64,000 nt of DNA from Sphingomonas sp. LC-1 (GCF_025371035.1 NZ_JANZXB010000006.1:1-64000); one strand, 5' to 3'; shown: positions 8,597 through 17,321, counted from the first letter of the stretch. Notes: a model not told the origin generated them from the sequence alone. A program made the numbers and translations.

Positions 8597-10941
8597 AACG
8601 TCACCTCAACGGTGAAGGGCAGATCGTCGCTTGCCCGACCGACGGCCAACACCGCACGATCGACCGCAACGCGCCAACCATGATCCCCCCAGATGCGGAA
8701 CAGACGGGGCTCCGGAGTCACCCGAACGGTCGCGGTTTCTCCCGCCGCCAGCGTGACCTTGGCGAATCCGACCAGCGCGAATTCGGGGGCGTGACGATAG
8801 AGCTGCACGACGTCGCTTCCGGCGCGATCGCCGACATTGCGCAATCGGACCAGAACATCACCCCCGTCGGCGTCGACACCCAACCATTCGAACCGCGTAT
8901 AACCCTGCCCTGCCCCAAAGGCGTAGAGCGGCGTCGTTCCCCGCGCTTTCAGACCCCGATAGCCGATCAGCACACCATCGTCATAAGCTAGGTCCCCCTG
9001 CCCGTCCGGCTGGAGGGACAAGGCGGGATAGTCCGCCTCCCGCCGTGCCAATGTGACTGGCAGACGGCCTCCCGGTTCCACATCGCCCGCCAGGACCGCC
9101 GCGAGCGCGGGGCCGAACCCCTCGCCGGGATACCAAGCGGATATCAGCGCGGATGCCTGGTCGCTCCACGTCGCATCGAAAGCATGGCCGATATTGGCGA
9201 TGATCGCGGTGTTTGGGTTCGCGGCGCAGATCGCGTCGATCAGCGTGCGCTGCTCCGGCGCGATCGCCGTATCAGGCCGATCCTTGCTCTCGACGCTGGA
9301 GTCGGACGTTTCGCCGATCATCAGGATCACCGCATCGGCGCCGGTCGCGGCTTCGACCGCGCGCGCCAGCATCGCCTCCGCACTGTCCGGGCCGCGAATA
9401 CCGTACCAGAGGCCATGCACGCGGGCGCCGTCATAGTGGAATTCGACCTCCACCAGCACGCGTTGCCCGGCGGTGAGCATCAGCTCGGCGCTGTCGGCAT
9501 CGCCCCGCTTGAGCGATCCCATGACGTCGGAGGCCGCCATCCGCTCGGGCTGGTCGATCAGCGGCTGGCCATCGACTTTCAATCTGACCGCGCCGGTCGC
9601 GCCCACATAAAAGCGGTGGGCGCCATCCGCAGAGGCCGTAAACCAACCGCTGGCGCGGATCGCAGCCGAACGGTCGAACACCCCCTGATCATGGACGCCG
9701 ACGAACCAGACGAGCGAGTTGGTATCGCGCACTTCCTGCCCCATGGGCTGGCCGGACAGATCGCCATCGGCGAAATATTCGACCGTCATGCCCGGCCCCT
9801 CGCCCCGCACCGGCGCGACCGGCATGGCGGGCAGCCGCGGTTGCGGGTCGACGCCGGGTTCGTAGACGATGTCCGCGGTCCCGGCATATCGCGCCATGAT
9901 CGCCTCCAGGGGGCGAGCCGCATCGGGCGAGAGCGCGATCTTGGCAAAGGTACCGCCCTGGTAGCAGGGCGCGGCAGCATTCGGGCCGATCACCGCGATC
10001 CGGCGATGCCTGCCCGGCGTCATCGGCAACAAATCCCCCTCGTTGCGCAGCAGCACCATACCGGCCGCCGCCGCCTCGACCAGCAAGGCATCGGCATCCT
10101 CCTCGGGCGCCGATTTCGGACCGGACCAGCGGCGGGCCGCTCGGGCCACCCGCTCGGCAGCATCGGCCACCCGCTCGGCCGCGACCTCGCCCGCCTCGAC
10201 CGCCGCGACGGCCTTGGCACCGACGAAGCGTGCTGGCCCCGGCATCTCGAGGTCGAGCCCGCCGTTCAGGCTGCCCGCCGTCGAATGCGTTCCGAACCAG
10301 TCGCTGATGAACGGGCCCTCGAAACCCCATTCGCGCTTCACGATGGTCGAGATATGGCCGTGCTCGGCGCACCAGTCGCCATTGACCCGGTTATAGGCGG
10401 TCAGCATCGCCCCCGCCCCGGCTGCCGCGCAAAGCTCGAAGGGCAGCAGATAGATTTCGCGCAGAGTCCGCTCGTCCACCACCGCGTTCATGCGGTCGCG
10501 GTCGGTCTCGCTGTCGTTGCAGACCAGATGCTTGACGCAGGCGCCGACGCCGGTCGACTGAAGCCCCCGCGTCCATGCTGCTCCGGCCAGGCCGGTCAGC
10601 AGCGGGTCTTCGGAAAAATACTCGAATGCCCGCCCGGCGAGCGGGCTGCGCGCCATGTTGACGTTGGGCGCCAGGACGAGGTCGACACCCATGCGGATCG
10701 CCTCGCCACCGACCAGCGCCGCGACCCGCGCGATCAGCGCGACATCGAAGCTGGCGCCGAGTGCCGTTGCGCAGGGCGACAGACGCGCGACGTCGCGTTC
10801 GTCGACCTTGCCGCTCGCGATGCCCATCGGCCCATCGCTCATGTGCAGCGACGGGATACCCGCCTCCGGGATCGCGACCGATCGCCACATGGCCGCTCCG
10901 GCGGTCAGGCTGGCCTGCTGCGCGAGCGTCAGCGCGCTCAT
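8593..10941 (-). CDS. GH3 beta-glucosidase with PA14 domain
   Basis: 782 residues without a signal peptide. The GH3 N-terminal TIM barrel includes KHLV near 137 and the nucleophile Asp214 in FISDWFGTHS. The second GH3 domain holds a candidate acid/base glutamate in SSVESKDRPD. A PA14 insert lies between (roughly residues 380-490: MTVEYFADGDL ... SGWFTASADGAHRFYVGA), as in aryl beta-glucosidases that use PA14 to shape the aglycone site. A fibronectin-III-like domain ends the protein. It likely removes O-linked glucose from phenolic glycosides in the cytosol. It overlaps the FMN reductase stop by four bases and the SnoaL start by four bases. Confidence 0.88.
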   Translation of the reverse strand: MSALTLAQQASLTAGAAMWRSVAIPEAGIPSLHMSDGPMGIASGKVDERDVARLSPCATALGASFDVALIARVAALVGGEAIRMGVDLVLAPNVNMARSPLAGRAFEYFSEDPLLTGLAGAAWTRGLQSTGVGACVKHLVCNDSETDRDRMNAVVDERTLREIYLLPFELCAAAGAGAMLTAYNRVNGDWCAEHGHISTIVKREWGFEGPFISDWFGTHSTAGSLNGGLDLEMPGPARFVGAKAVAAVEAGEVAAERVADAAERVARAARRWSGPKSAPEEDADALLVEAAAAGMVLLRNEGDLLPMTPGRHRRIAVIGPNAAAPCYQGGTFAKIALSPDAARPLEAIMARYAGTADIVYEPGVDPQPRLPAMPVAPVRGEGPGMTVEYFADGDLSGQPMGQEVRDTNSLVWFVGVHDQGVFDRSAAIRASGWFTASADGAHRFYVGATGAVRLKVDGQPLIDQPERMAASDVMGSLKRGDADSAELMLTAGQRVLVEVEFHYDGARVHGLWYGIRGPDSAEAMLARAVEAATGADAVILMIGETSDSSVESKDRPDTAIAPEQRTLIDAICAANPNTAIIANIGHAFDATWSDQASALISAWYPGEGFGPALAAVLAGDVEPGGRLPVTLARREADYPALSLQPDGQGDLAYDDGVLIGYRGLKARGTTPLYAFGAGQGYTRFEWLGVDADGGDVLVRLRNVGDRAGSDVVQLYRHAPEFALVGFAKVTLAAGETATVRVTPEPRLFRIWGDHGWRVAVDRAVLAVGRASDDLPFTVEVTL

Positions 10942-11504
10942 GCGACCGGCTCCAGCCGGAAGGCCATGATCTGCCGCGCCTGGGTCGCGATCTGCCCCGC
11001 CACGCCATCATCGACGATCGCGCCGTCCGCGCCGAACGGCTTCTGCGCGATCGAGTTGATCGCGATCCCCGCCGGGGTCGGCCAGCCGCGCATGGCATGG
11101 ACGATCCCGCGCAGCGCCGCCAGCGTGACGCCGCCCGCCTGCCATCCCGCCGCCGAGACGATCAGCCCCACCGGCATGCCATCGAAATAGACCCGCTCGT
11201 CCCCGCGCAGATCCTCGAGCAGGTCGATGGCGTTCTTCACGACGCCCGATACGCCGCCATGATAGCCGGGCGTCCCGATAACCAGACCATCCGCTTCGCG
11301 CAGCGCGGCGACGAAGGCCTCCTGTTCGGCGGTACGCTCGGGACGCTCCGGGTTGAAGTGCGGCAGTGCCGCCAGCGCCGGACCGTCGAACATGGTGGTC
11401 TTCGCCCGCATGCGCTCGCACTCGGCCAAAACCGAGCGGACCAGCATCTCGCTCGACGAACGGGGTCGGAAGGTGCCGCCGATCCCCACGATATGCCGTG
11501 CCAT
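10938..11504 (-). CDS. NADPH-dependent FMN reductase
   Basis: 188 residues of the flavodoxin-like NADPH-dependent FMN reductase family. The phosphate-binding loop is GTFRPRSSSEM, and GTPGYHGGVSGVVKNAIDLL forms the flavin-contact segment. It would supply reduced FMN. It is placed four bases after the luciferase-like monooxygenase, so the pair forms a plausible two-component monooxygenase (reductase plus oxygenase). The ATG of GH3 overlaps its stop codon. ATG 11504 is the only sensible start. Confidence 0.83.
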   Translation of the reverse strand: MARHIVGIGGTFRPRSSSEMLVRSVLAECERMRAKTTMFDGPALAALPHFNPERPERTAEQEAFVAALREADGLVIGTPGYHGGVSGVVKNAIDLLEDLRGDERVYFDGMPVGLIVSAAGWQAGGVTLAALRGIVHAMRGWPTPAGIAINSIAQKPFGADGAIVDDGVAGQIATQARQIMAFRLEPVA

Positions 11505-11508
11505 CGGC

Positions 11509-12612
11509 TCAGGCCTTCTTGAACGCGGGCATGACCTTTTCGGACAGCAGCCGCAGCGTCTGGTCGCCCAGCCGCAGCCGTTCGTCGGTCAATGGACCGG
11601 TCGTCGTTCCGCACAGGATGTTGCCGATGCCCAGTTCCTCATAGGGCTTGAGATGTTCGATCACCGTCTCGGGCGAGCCGTACAGGCACCAGGTGCCGAT
11701 CCAGTCCTCGGTCAGCGCGTTGGGCGTACGGTCGGTCTTCTTGTTGGCGTCGTTCGATTCGGCGCGGGCATTGAATTCGGCCTCGCGTTCGATCGCGTCC
11801 TGATAGGCGCGCAGGATGGTCATCATCTCGTCGCGCGCCTGTTCGTCGCTGTCGGCCAGATGAACCAGCTGATAGGTATGGGTCGTCCAGTCCAGCGCAC
11901 GGGCGATCTTCTCCGCACTGTGCCCGGCCTCGTCCAGCAAGGCGCGATAGATGCCGAAATATTTGGCGACGTGCTTCATCGGCTCGGTCCCGCCGATCTG
12001 CGGCGGGGTGAAGGCCGGGATGAAGGCGGGCCAGGCGTTCTCCGCGGCGCGGCGGGCGCTCGACTCCTTCATCGCCACCGGCATCAACCGGGCATGGCCC
12101 TCGCTATAGGGCGCCGGTGCGATCCGTTGCAGCACCCGGCCCTGGTGCGGGCCGTTGTCGATCTCGACCGCCGGATCGTCCATCGTCTTGGCCCAAAGCT
12201 GTTCGGCCAGGGCAAGGTTCTTTTCCGAAATGGCGCCCGCATCGCGGTAATCGACGCCGAAGCCGATCATCTCCTCGGGCGTGGTGCCCGAGCCGACACC
12301 GACCAGCAGCTTGCCGTCGGTCAGCTGGTCGAGAATGTTGATCCGCTCGACGAAGCGCACCGGGTGATGCAGCGGCACCGACGTCACCGAAAAGCCGAAA
12401 TGCATGTGCGGGAATTTCGCCGCCAGATAGGATGCGAACATATAGCTGTCGCTGGCGATCGGCATATAGCCGTTGAAATGGTGATCCGGCATGAAAAGCG
12501 CGTCGAAACCGAGCGCGGCGGCCCGCTCGGCATGGCAGGTCAGACCGTGGATCAGCGCGCGATCCTCGTCAGGCGCCATGGACCGTGCGTTGAGAAATAC
12601 CGAGAAACGCAT
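11509..12612 (-). CDS. Luciferase-like (LLM-class) flavin-dependent monooxygenase
   Basis: 367 residues of the bacterial-luciferase TIM-barrel family: MPDHHF near residue 42, GFSVTSVPLHHP, ERINILDQLTDGK and VGVGSGTTPEEMIGFG are typical LLM features. Members use FMNH2 and O2 to hydroxylate, do Baeyer-Villiger insertion or cleave C-S bonds. With the adjacent FMN reductase it likely hydroxylates the aglycone, making the catechol needed by the extradiol dioxygenase (inference). I chose ATG 12612, preceded by GGGAGAGG; the upstream codon is a TTG. It is the first gene of a four-gene operon under the copy B operator. Confidence 0.82.
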   Translation of the reverse strand: MRFSVFLNARSMAPDEDRALIHGLTCHAERAAALGFDALFMPDHHFNGYMPIASDSYMFASYLAAKFPHMHFGFSVTSVPLHHPVRFVERINILDQLTDGKLLVGVGSGTTPEEMIGFGVDYRDAGAISEKNLALAEQLWAKTMDDPAVEIDNGPHQGRVLQRIAPAPYSEGHARLMPVAMKESSARRAAENAWPAFIPAFTPPQIGGTEPMKHVAKYFGIYRALLDEAGHSAEKIARALDWTTHTYQLVHLADSDEQARDEMMTILRAYQDAIEREAEFNARAESNDANKKTDRTPNALTEDWIGTWCLYGSPETVIEHLKPYEELGIGNILCGTTTGPLTDERLRLGDQTLRLLSEKVMPAFKKA

Positions 12613-12688
12613 CAAACCTCTCCCTTTTTATCATGCCCGCCGTGGTCCGGCGCGTTGCCGCATTGATGCGGTTCGTCTAAAATAAAAT

Positions 12689-12704
12689 TAGAACTGCAAT
12701 TCTG
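12689..12704. promoter_or_regulatory. Putative TetR operator (copy B), between monooxygenase operon and tetR
   Basis: TAGAACTGCAATTCTG on the plus strand; on the minus strand it reads AGAAT-TGCA-GTTCT, matching the other three copies. It lies in the divergent spacer and overlaps the -10 region of the minus-strand promoter, so it could repress the monooxygenase operon and tetR together. Confidence 0.68.
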
Positions 12705-12731
12705 ATATGACGGTCCCCCACGGGCTGTCAA
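12702..12731 (-). promoter_or_regulatory. Predicted promoter of the monooxygenase-GH3 operon
   Basis: On the minus strand a perfect TTGACA (12731-12726) is followed after 18 bases by TATCAG (12707-12702). The transcript would start inside or just after operator copy B, about 90 bases before the monooxygenase start. Confidence 0.5.
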
Positions 12732-12741
12732 TGGGGTGTTG

Positions 12742-13410
12742 ATGGATATCGAGACGATCTTGGCGAAGGCGCGCGCGCCACAGCAGGGCCGCAGCAAGGC
12801 GAGTTTCGAGCGGATGCTGGCCACCGCCGAGGAATTGATGACGCAGCGCGGTTCGGACGAATTCACGCTGAACGAGGTCGCCAAGCACGGCAAAGTGTCG
12901 ATCGGTTCGATCTATTGCCGCTTCGACAGCAAGGACGACCTTGTCCATGTCGTGCAGCTGCGGGTGCTGGAACGGGTGGACGCCGACATGCTGGCCGTGA
13001 TCGCCGATCTGGCTGCGCGCGGCGGCGGCCTGATCGACATGGTGCACGATCTGGTCGAATCGGTGGCCGAAGTGCTGCGACGCTATGCCGACCTGATGCG
13101 CCCGCTGATGCTCCGCGCGAGCGCCGATCCGGTGATCGCCGCCATCGGCAAGCGCAGCTATGGCCGCACCAGCGAGGCGGTGATCGCCACATTGCTCAGC
13201 AATCGCGACTCGATCCGCCATCCCGATCCCGAGCATGCCGCCGATGCGGGTTTCCGTATCCTCTACGCCTCGATCGCGCGCTATCTGGGCTTCGGCTCGT
13301 CGATCGACGCGGCGGGCGAAGGCGACTGGACCGAATTGAAGGCGGATCTGGCCGACATGCTCGCCGCCTATCTTTCGACCAGCCCCAAGGCGCGCCCCAC
13401 CCGCGCTTAG
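12742..13410 (+). CDS. TetR-family transcriptional regulator of the locus
   Basis: 222 residues. The N-terminal ~65 form a TetR helix-turn-helix: RMLATAEELMTQRGSDEFTLNEVAKHGKVSIGSIYCRFDSKDDLV. The rest is a ligand-binding domain without obvious family match. It is divergent from the monooxygenase operon and upstream of the GMC operon. Four copies of a 16-bp inverted repeat lie at promoters of this cluster, one beside this gene, so I infer that it represses these operons and is released by a glycoside or aglycone. GTG 12736 and TTG 12739 precede ATG 12742 in frame; the ATG is preferred. Confidence 0.85.
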   Translation: MDIETILAKARAPQQGRSKASFERMLATAEELMTQRGSDEFTLNEVAKHGKVSIGSIYCRFDSKDDLVHVVQLRVLERVDADMLAVIADLAARGGGLIDMVHDLVESVAEVLRRYADLMRPLMLRASADPVIAAIGKRSYGRTSEAVIATLLSNRDSIRHPDPEHAADAGFRILYASIARYLGFGSSIDAAGEGDWTELKADLADMLAAYLSTSPKARPTRA

Positions 13411-13439
13411 CGCTTGCACCGTCTTCCAAATCGCCTTAC

Positions 13440-13455
13440 TAGAATGACAGTTCTA
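13440..13455. promoter_or_regulatory. Putative TetR operator (copy C) before the GMC dehydrogenase operon
   Basis: TAGAATGACAGTTCTA, the most symmetric copy (five-base perfect arms TAGAA/TTCTA around six bases). It lies 47-62 bases before the small-subunit start. A weak TTGCAC (13414-13419) and TACTAG (13437-13442), 17 bases apart, could be the promoter, with the operator on the -10. Confidence 0.68.
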
Positions 13456-13501
13456 ATTATAGCCGCTGGCAAAAGCGGCGTAGGCGAGGATGAGGCACGG
13501 C

Positions 13502-14131
13502 ATGGCCGATACGGGCTTGGCTCGGCGCGAGCTATTGGGAGGGGCGGCGCTGTTCGCGATGGCGGTGGGCGTTCCCGTCGCCGCCGTCCGCTGGACCGAC
13601 ACTGCAGAGGTCGTCACCGACCGGCAACGTGCGCTTCTGCGCGACGTCGCCCAGCGTGTCCTGCCCCGAACCACCACCCCCGGCGCGGGCGAGATCGGCG
13701 CGCATGACTTCGTCATTCTCGCGCTTGCCCATGGGCTGGACGGCACCCGCGCTCCGGCCGCCGGAGCGGCCCTGCCCGCGACGATCACCCGCCATCAACG
13801 CCGCAATGGGACGCTCGACTATCTCGACTGGCTGGAATGGCAGCTCGACGCCGCGACGCATGGCGATTACCTGGCCGTCCCCCCGGCCGGGCGGGAGGCA
13901 GCGGTCGCGGCGATCGACAAGGCCGCCTTTGCCGATGCTGGACCCGACGCGGTCGAATCGCCCTGGCGCAAGCTGAAGGGCCTGATCCTCACCGCCTATT
14001 ACACCTCCGAGGTCGGCGGCTCACGCGAGTTGCAATATGAGCTCGTTCCCGGTCGGTGGGACGCCGACATCCCCTATATCCCCGGAAACCGCGCCTGGTC
14101 GAGCGACTGGACCGCAGTGGAGTTCAGCTGA
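13502..14131 (+). CDS. Tat-targeted small subunit of a GMC dehydrogenase (gluconate 2-dehydrogenase subunit 3 family)
   Basis: 209 residues. The N-terminus carries a twin-arginine motif and hydrophobic core (LARRELLGGAALFAMAVG), followed by a gluconate 2-dehydrogenase subunit 3-type domain (TDRQRALLRDVAQRVLP, ... YYTSEVGGSRELQYE, ... WSSDWTAVEFS). In gluconate 2-dehydrogenases and FAD glucoside 3-dehydrogenases this small subunit pairs with a GMC flavoprotein and carries it through the Tat pathway. Its stop overlaps the GMC start (TGATG). ATG 13490 is an alternative start; the ATG at 13502 is better spaced from GAGG. Confidence 0.82.
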   Translation: MADTGLARRELLGGAALFAMAVGVPVAAVRWTDTAEVVTDRQRALLRDVAQRVLPRTTTPGAGEIGAHDFVILALAHGLDGTRAPAAGAALPATITRHQRRNGTLDYLDWLEWQLDAATHGDYLAVPPAGREAAVAAIDKAAFADAGPDAVESPWRKLKGLILTAYYTSEVGGSRELQYELVPGRWDADIPYIPGNRAWSSDWTAVEFS

Positions 14132-15828
14132 TGGCGCAACAACCCGTTTTCGACGCCATCGTGGTGGGCTCGGGCATTACCGGCGGTCTGGCGGCCAAGG
14201 AACTGACCGAAGCCGGGCTGAAGGTCCTGATGATCGAGCGTGGGCCGATGATCGAACATGGCAGCGGCTACACGCGCGAGACGCTGGCACCCTGGGATCT
14301 GGAATTTCGCGGGGTCGGCGACGCCGAACTCTATGGCAAGGACTATGCCGTCCAGCGCAAGAACCGGCACTTTACCGAGTTCACGCAGGACCATTTCGTC
14401 AACGACCGCGAGAACCCCTACACCACCGAAGGCGAAACCGAATTCAACTGGTGGCGCAGCTACCAGCTGGGCGGGCGGTCGCTGACCTGGGGACGGCAAT
14501 GCTATCGCTGGTCGGATTATGATTTCGACGCCAATCGCCGCGACGGGCATGGCACCGACTGGCCGATCCGCTACGCCGATCTAGCACCCTGGTACGACAA
14601 GGTTGAGGAGTTTATCGGCGTCGCGGGCATGGCGGAGGGCCTGCCCCAGCTTCCCGATGGACGCTTTCAGCCGCCCATGGCGCTGAATGCCGTCGAGCAA
14701 CACACGCGCGAGGTGATCGGCCGCCAATGGCCCGGCCGGCGCCTGACGATCGGACGCAACGCCAATCTTACCGAGGCCAAGCCCGACCAGGGGCGCGCGG
14801 CGTGTCAGTATCGCTCGATATGCGCACGCGGCTGTTCCTATGGCGCCTATTTCTCGACGCAGAGTTCGACGCTGCCCGCCGCGCAAAAGACCGGCAATCT
14901 GACGCTCGTCACCGACGCGGTGGTCGAGGCGATCGAGCAGGACCCGGCGACCGGCCGCGCCACCGGCGTGCGCTTCATCAACACCAAAGACGGCACGCGA
15001 CAGCGCGCTCACGCCCGGATCGTGTTCCTGAACGCCGGGTCGTTCAACAGCGTCGGCGTGCTGCTTCGTTCGGCGAACGAAGCCAATCCCCACGGCCTTG
15101 CCAATTCCAGCGGCGTGCTAGGCACCCACATCATGGACCATGCCCAGACGGTCGCCGGGATCGCGGTCATGCCGGGGTTCGAGCAGCATACCTATTTCGG
15201 CAATCGCCCGACCGGTGTGGTCATCCCGCGCTTCCGCAACCTGGATACGATCGACGGCAAAGGGCATACGCGCGGCTTCTCCTATCAGGGCGGCGCATTC
15301 CGCGCAGCCTGGACGGGTGGCAAGCGCGCGCCCGGCGTGGGCAAAGACTATAAGGACAGCCTGCGTGAGCCCGGCATGTGGCGCATGGTGCTGGTCGCCT
15401 TTGCCGACTCCATGCCGCGTCCCAGCAACCGCATCACACTCGACCCGACCGTCAAGGACGCCGCGGGCCTCCCCGCCCTGCGCATCAACTTCTCACACGG
15501 GGCGCAGGAACATGCCGCACTCGCCGATGCCAAGGCGGAAGCCGCCGCGATGCTGACCGCCGCCGGGGGCCATGTCATCATGGGTATGGACACGCCCAAT
15601 CCAGGGGGCTCGGCCATTCACGAGATGGGCGGCGCGCGCATGGGGCATGATCCCCGGACAAGCGTGCTCAACAAGTGGAGCCAGGCGCATGACGTGCCCA
15701 ACCTGTTCGTCACCGATGGCGCGCAGATGTCGTCCTCGGCCTGCCAGAATCCGTCGCTGACCTATATGGCGCTGACCGCGCGGGCCTGCGCGAACGCCGT
15801 GTCGATGCTGAAGGAAGGCGCGATCTAA
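14131..15828 (+). CDS. GMC flavoprotein, probable glucoside / C-glycoside 3-dehydrogenase large subunit
   Basis: 565 residues. A Rossmann FAD-binding motif is at the N-terminus (VVGSGITGG, G13-x-G15-x2-G18, ending in IERG), and the GMC C-terminal domain includes IHEMGGARMG, NLFVTDGAQMSSSACQNP and SLTYMALTARA. The likely catalytic pair is a His in the HEMGG segment and the Asn of QNPSL, as in the pyranose-oxidase side of the family. No signal peptide is present; export would rely on the partner's Tat signal. Known relatives oxidise the 3-hydroxyl of glucosides. Here it sits next to C-glycoside deglycosidase genes, which act only on 3-keto-C-glycosides, so C-glycoside 3-oxidation is the best inferred role. 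No cytochrome c partner is encoded nearby. Confidence 0.82.
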   Translation: MAQQPVFDAIVVGSGITGGLAAKELTEAGLKVLMIERGPMIEHGSGYTRETLAPWDLEFRGVGDAELYGKDYAVQRKNRHFTEFTQDHFVNDRENPYTTEGETEFNWWRSYQLGGRSLTWGRQCYRWSDYDFDANRRDGHGTDWPIRYADLAPWYDKVEEFIGVAGMAEGLPQLPDGRFQPPMALNAVEQHTREVIGRQWPGRRLTIGRNANLTEAKPDQGRAACQYRSICARGCSYGAYFSTQSSTLPAAQKTGNLTLVTDAVVEAIEQDPATGRATGVRFINTKDGTRQRAHARIVFLNAGSFNSVGVLLRSANEANPHGLANSSGVLGTHIMDHAQTVAGIAVMPGFEQHTYFGNRPTGVVIPRFRNLDTIDGKGHTRGFSYQGGAFRAAWTGGKRAPGVGKDYKDSLREPGMWRMVLVAFADSMPRPSNRITLDPTVKDAAGLPALRINFSHGAQEHAALADAKAEAAAMLTAAGGHVIMGMDTPNPGGSAIHEMGGARMGHDPRTSVLNKWSQAHDVPNLFVTDGAQMSSSACQNPSLTYMALTARACANAVSMLKEGAI

Positions 15829-15841
15829 ACGACACATAAGA

Positions 15842-15877
15842 AAAGGGGCGGCCTTCCGATCGGAAGGCCGCCCCTTT
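15842..15877. terminator. Bidirectional rho-independent terminator (36-nt perfect palindrome)
   Basis: AAAGGGGCGGCCTTCCGA is followed at once by its exact reverse complement, flanked by A-rich sequence on the left and TTATTATT on the right. It lies between the convergent GMC and DUF6379 genes and should end transcription from both sides. Confidence 0.9.
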
Positions 15878-15898
15878 ATTATTCACCGAAGCCGCCGA

Positions 15899-16273
15899 TC
15901 AGCGCAGCATCAGCGTCTTGCTATCCTTGGTCGTCGGCACGAACGGCAGATAGGAGATGCGCATCGTCTCGGCCAGTTCGATCCGGTGCTCGCCCGGCGC
16001 CAGCCCCCCTGCCCGCTTCACGCCCACCAGCGCCTTCTCGCCGAAATTCCAGCGGTCGCTATATTCGGTTTCCATCTCGTCCAGCGTCCAAGTGCGCCCA
16101 CGCAGCGACACGGTGATGTCCTCGCGCCGGACTGGTTCGCCATCGACGCTGACCGCCACATTCTCGATCATCGACAGGCCCAGGCCCCGATAATAGGGCA
16201 ACCGCGCCTCAATGGTGAAACCGGTGTCGGTCGCCTTCAGGCTGTCTTCCACGATCATCTTGTTGTCGAACAT
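15899..16273 (-). CDS. C-glycoside deglycosidase beta subunit (DUF6379)
   Basis: 124 residues. The pattern MFDNKMIVEDSLKATDTGF, then RLPYYRGLGLSMIENVAVSVDG and a terminal RISYLPFVPTTKDSKTLMLR resembles the small beta subunits (DUF6379) of bacterial C-glycoside deglycosidases (the DfgB/CarC type). These pair with a metal-dependent TIM-barrel alpha subunit to break the C-C bond between a 3-keto sugar and an aromatic ring. The alpha-subunit gene lies 12 bases upstream in the same operon, as in known systems. I recognise the family from memory; a profile search would settle it. There is no signal peptide, so the enzyme should be cytosolic. Confidence 0.75.
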   Translation of the reverse strand: MFDNKMIVEDSLKATDTGFTIEARLPYYRGLGLSMIENVAVSVDGEPVRREDITVSLRGRTWTLDEMETEYSDRWNFGEKALVGVKRAGGLAPGEHRIELAETMRISYLPFVPTTKDSKTLMLR

Positions 16274-16285
16274 CGGTCAAGTCCT

Positions 16286-17290
16286 TCAGGCGGCGATGGT
16301 GGTGTTGGCGGGCACGTCGATGAGTTGCTTCAGCATGTCCTGATGGCGGCGGACCTGTTCGACCGAGTCGACCTCATGCGCGTCCTCAATCCAGCGATTG
16401 CCCTCATATTCCGAGCAGATATAGCCGTCGTAATTCCCCTGCTTCAGGACTTGGACGATCTCGTCATAGGGGATGCTGGGTTCGACCAGATTCTCATCCA
16501 TCTGGTAGAATTTGCCGTGCACATTGTGGATGCGGTGCATGTAATCGAGCATCCGCTTCGGCTCGAACGCGGCATTGTGGCGCAGCGTCTCGGCCATCGC
16601 GATCGCCGGGCCGACCCCGCCCATCTCGCGCACGTTCAGGATGACATATTCGCTGAGAACCCGGTCCTCATAGGCCTTGATGATATAGTCGGCGATGTTC
16701 TGGGGCACGCCGTTGCGGATGAAGCGCTCCTTCCACACCGGCGGAAACTGGAACAGGAACATGCCCATGTCGGGCAGGAAGCCCAGCGCATCGCTGCCCG
16801 ACTTTTCAAAGGCTTCGGCATGGCGGACGATCCAGGGATGGTCGAAGTGCAGCGGGGCATGCACCTCGATCAGGATCTTGATCCCCTTTTCCTCGGCATA
16901 AGGCGCGGCGGCGACCAGCACCTCAGGTGCAATCGCCACCAGCGCGCGGACATATTTCACGCCGAGCCTTGCGGCGAATTCGATATCATTGCGCACGCTC
17001 GCAACCTGCTCGGCGAACGGCATTTCGCGGCCCTTGTAGCGTTTATAGTCGAGCATGAAGTCATGGCAGACCGGCACCGCGTCATATTTATTGATCAGGT
17101 GATGCCACTCGGCGATCTTCTCGTCCGCGACGCCAGCTTCGGGCCAGCCCCAGAAGGTCTGTTCGCCGATGACCTCGATCCCGTCGGCGCCGAAGCCGAC
17201 AGTGGTGCGGATGCAGTCCTCCAGCGACATTTTGCCGAGGAAGGTTTCGTTCTGATAGCTGTAGAGGCTGACGCCCCGCTTGATCGTCAT
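16286..17290 (-). CDS. C-glycoside deglycosidase alpha subunit (sugar phosphate isomerase-like TIM barrel)
   Basis: 334 residues, xylose-isomerase-like TIM barrel. Probable Mn2+ ligands and catalytic residues are visible at the expected strand ends: Glu142 and His144 (LIEVHAPLHF), Asp174 (FLPDMGMF), His258 (HNVHGKFYQM) and Glu294 (CSEYEGNRW). Length, ligands and partner gene agree with alpha subunits (DfgA/CarB/DgpC type) that deprotonate a 3-keto-C-glycoside and release the aglycone. The start at ATG 17290 is preferred; the open frame extends upstream into the transporter gene, but that part is out of character. It lies 31 bases after the MFS stop, so it is co-transcribed. A different isomerase activity is the main alternative. 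Confidence 0.75.
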   Translation of the reverse strand: MTIKRGVSLYSYQNETFLGKMSLEDCIRTTVGFGADGIEVIGEQTFWGWPEAGVADEKIAEWHHLINKYDAVPVCHDFMLDYKRYKGREMPFAEQVASVRNDIEFAARLGVKYVRALVAIAPEVLVAAAPYAEEKGIKILIEVHAPLHFDHPWIVRHAEAFEKSGSDALGFLPDMGMFLFQFPPVWKERFIRNGVPQNIADYIIKAYEDRVLSEYVILNVREMGGVGPAIAMAETLRHNAAFEPKRMLDYMHRIHNVHGKFYQMDENLVEPSIPYDEIVQVLKQGNYDGYICSEYEGNRWIEDAHEVDSVEQVRRHQDMLKQLIDVPANTTIAA

Positions 17291-17321
17291 GTCATATCGT
17301 CCTGAATGGTAGGAATGGGGA

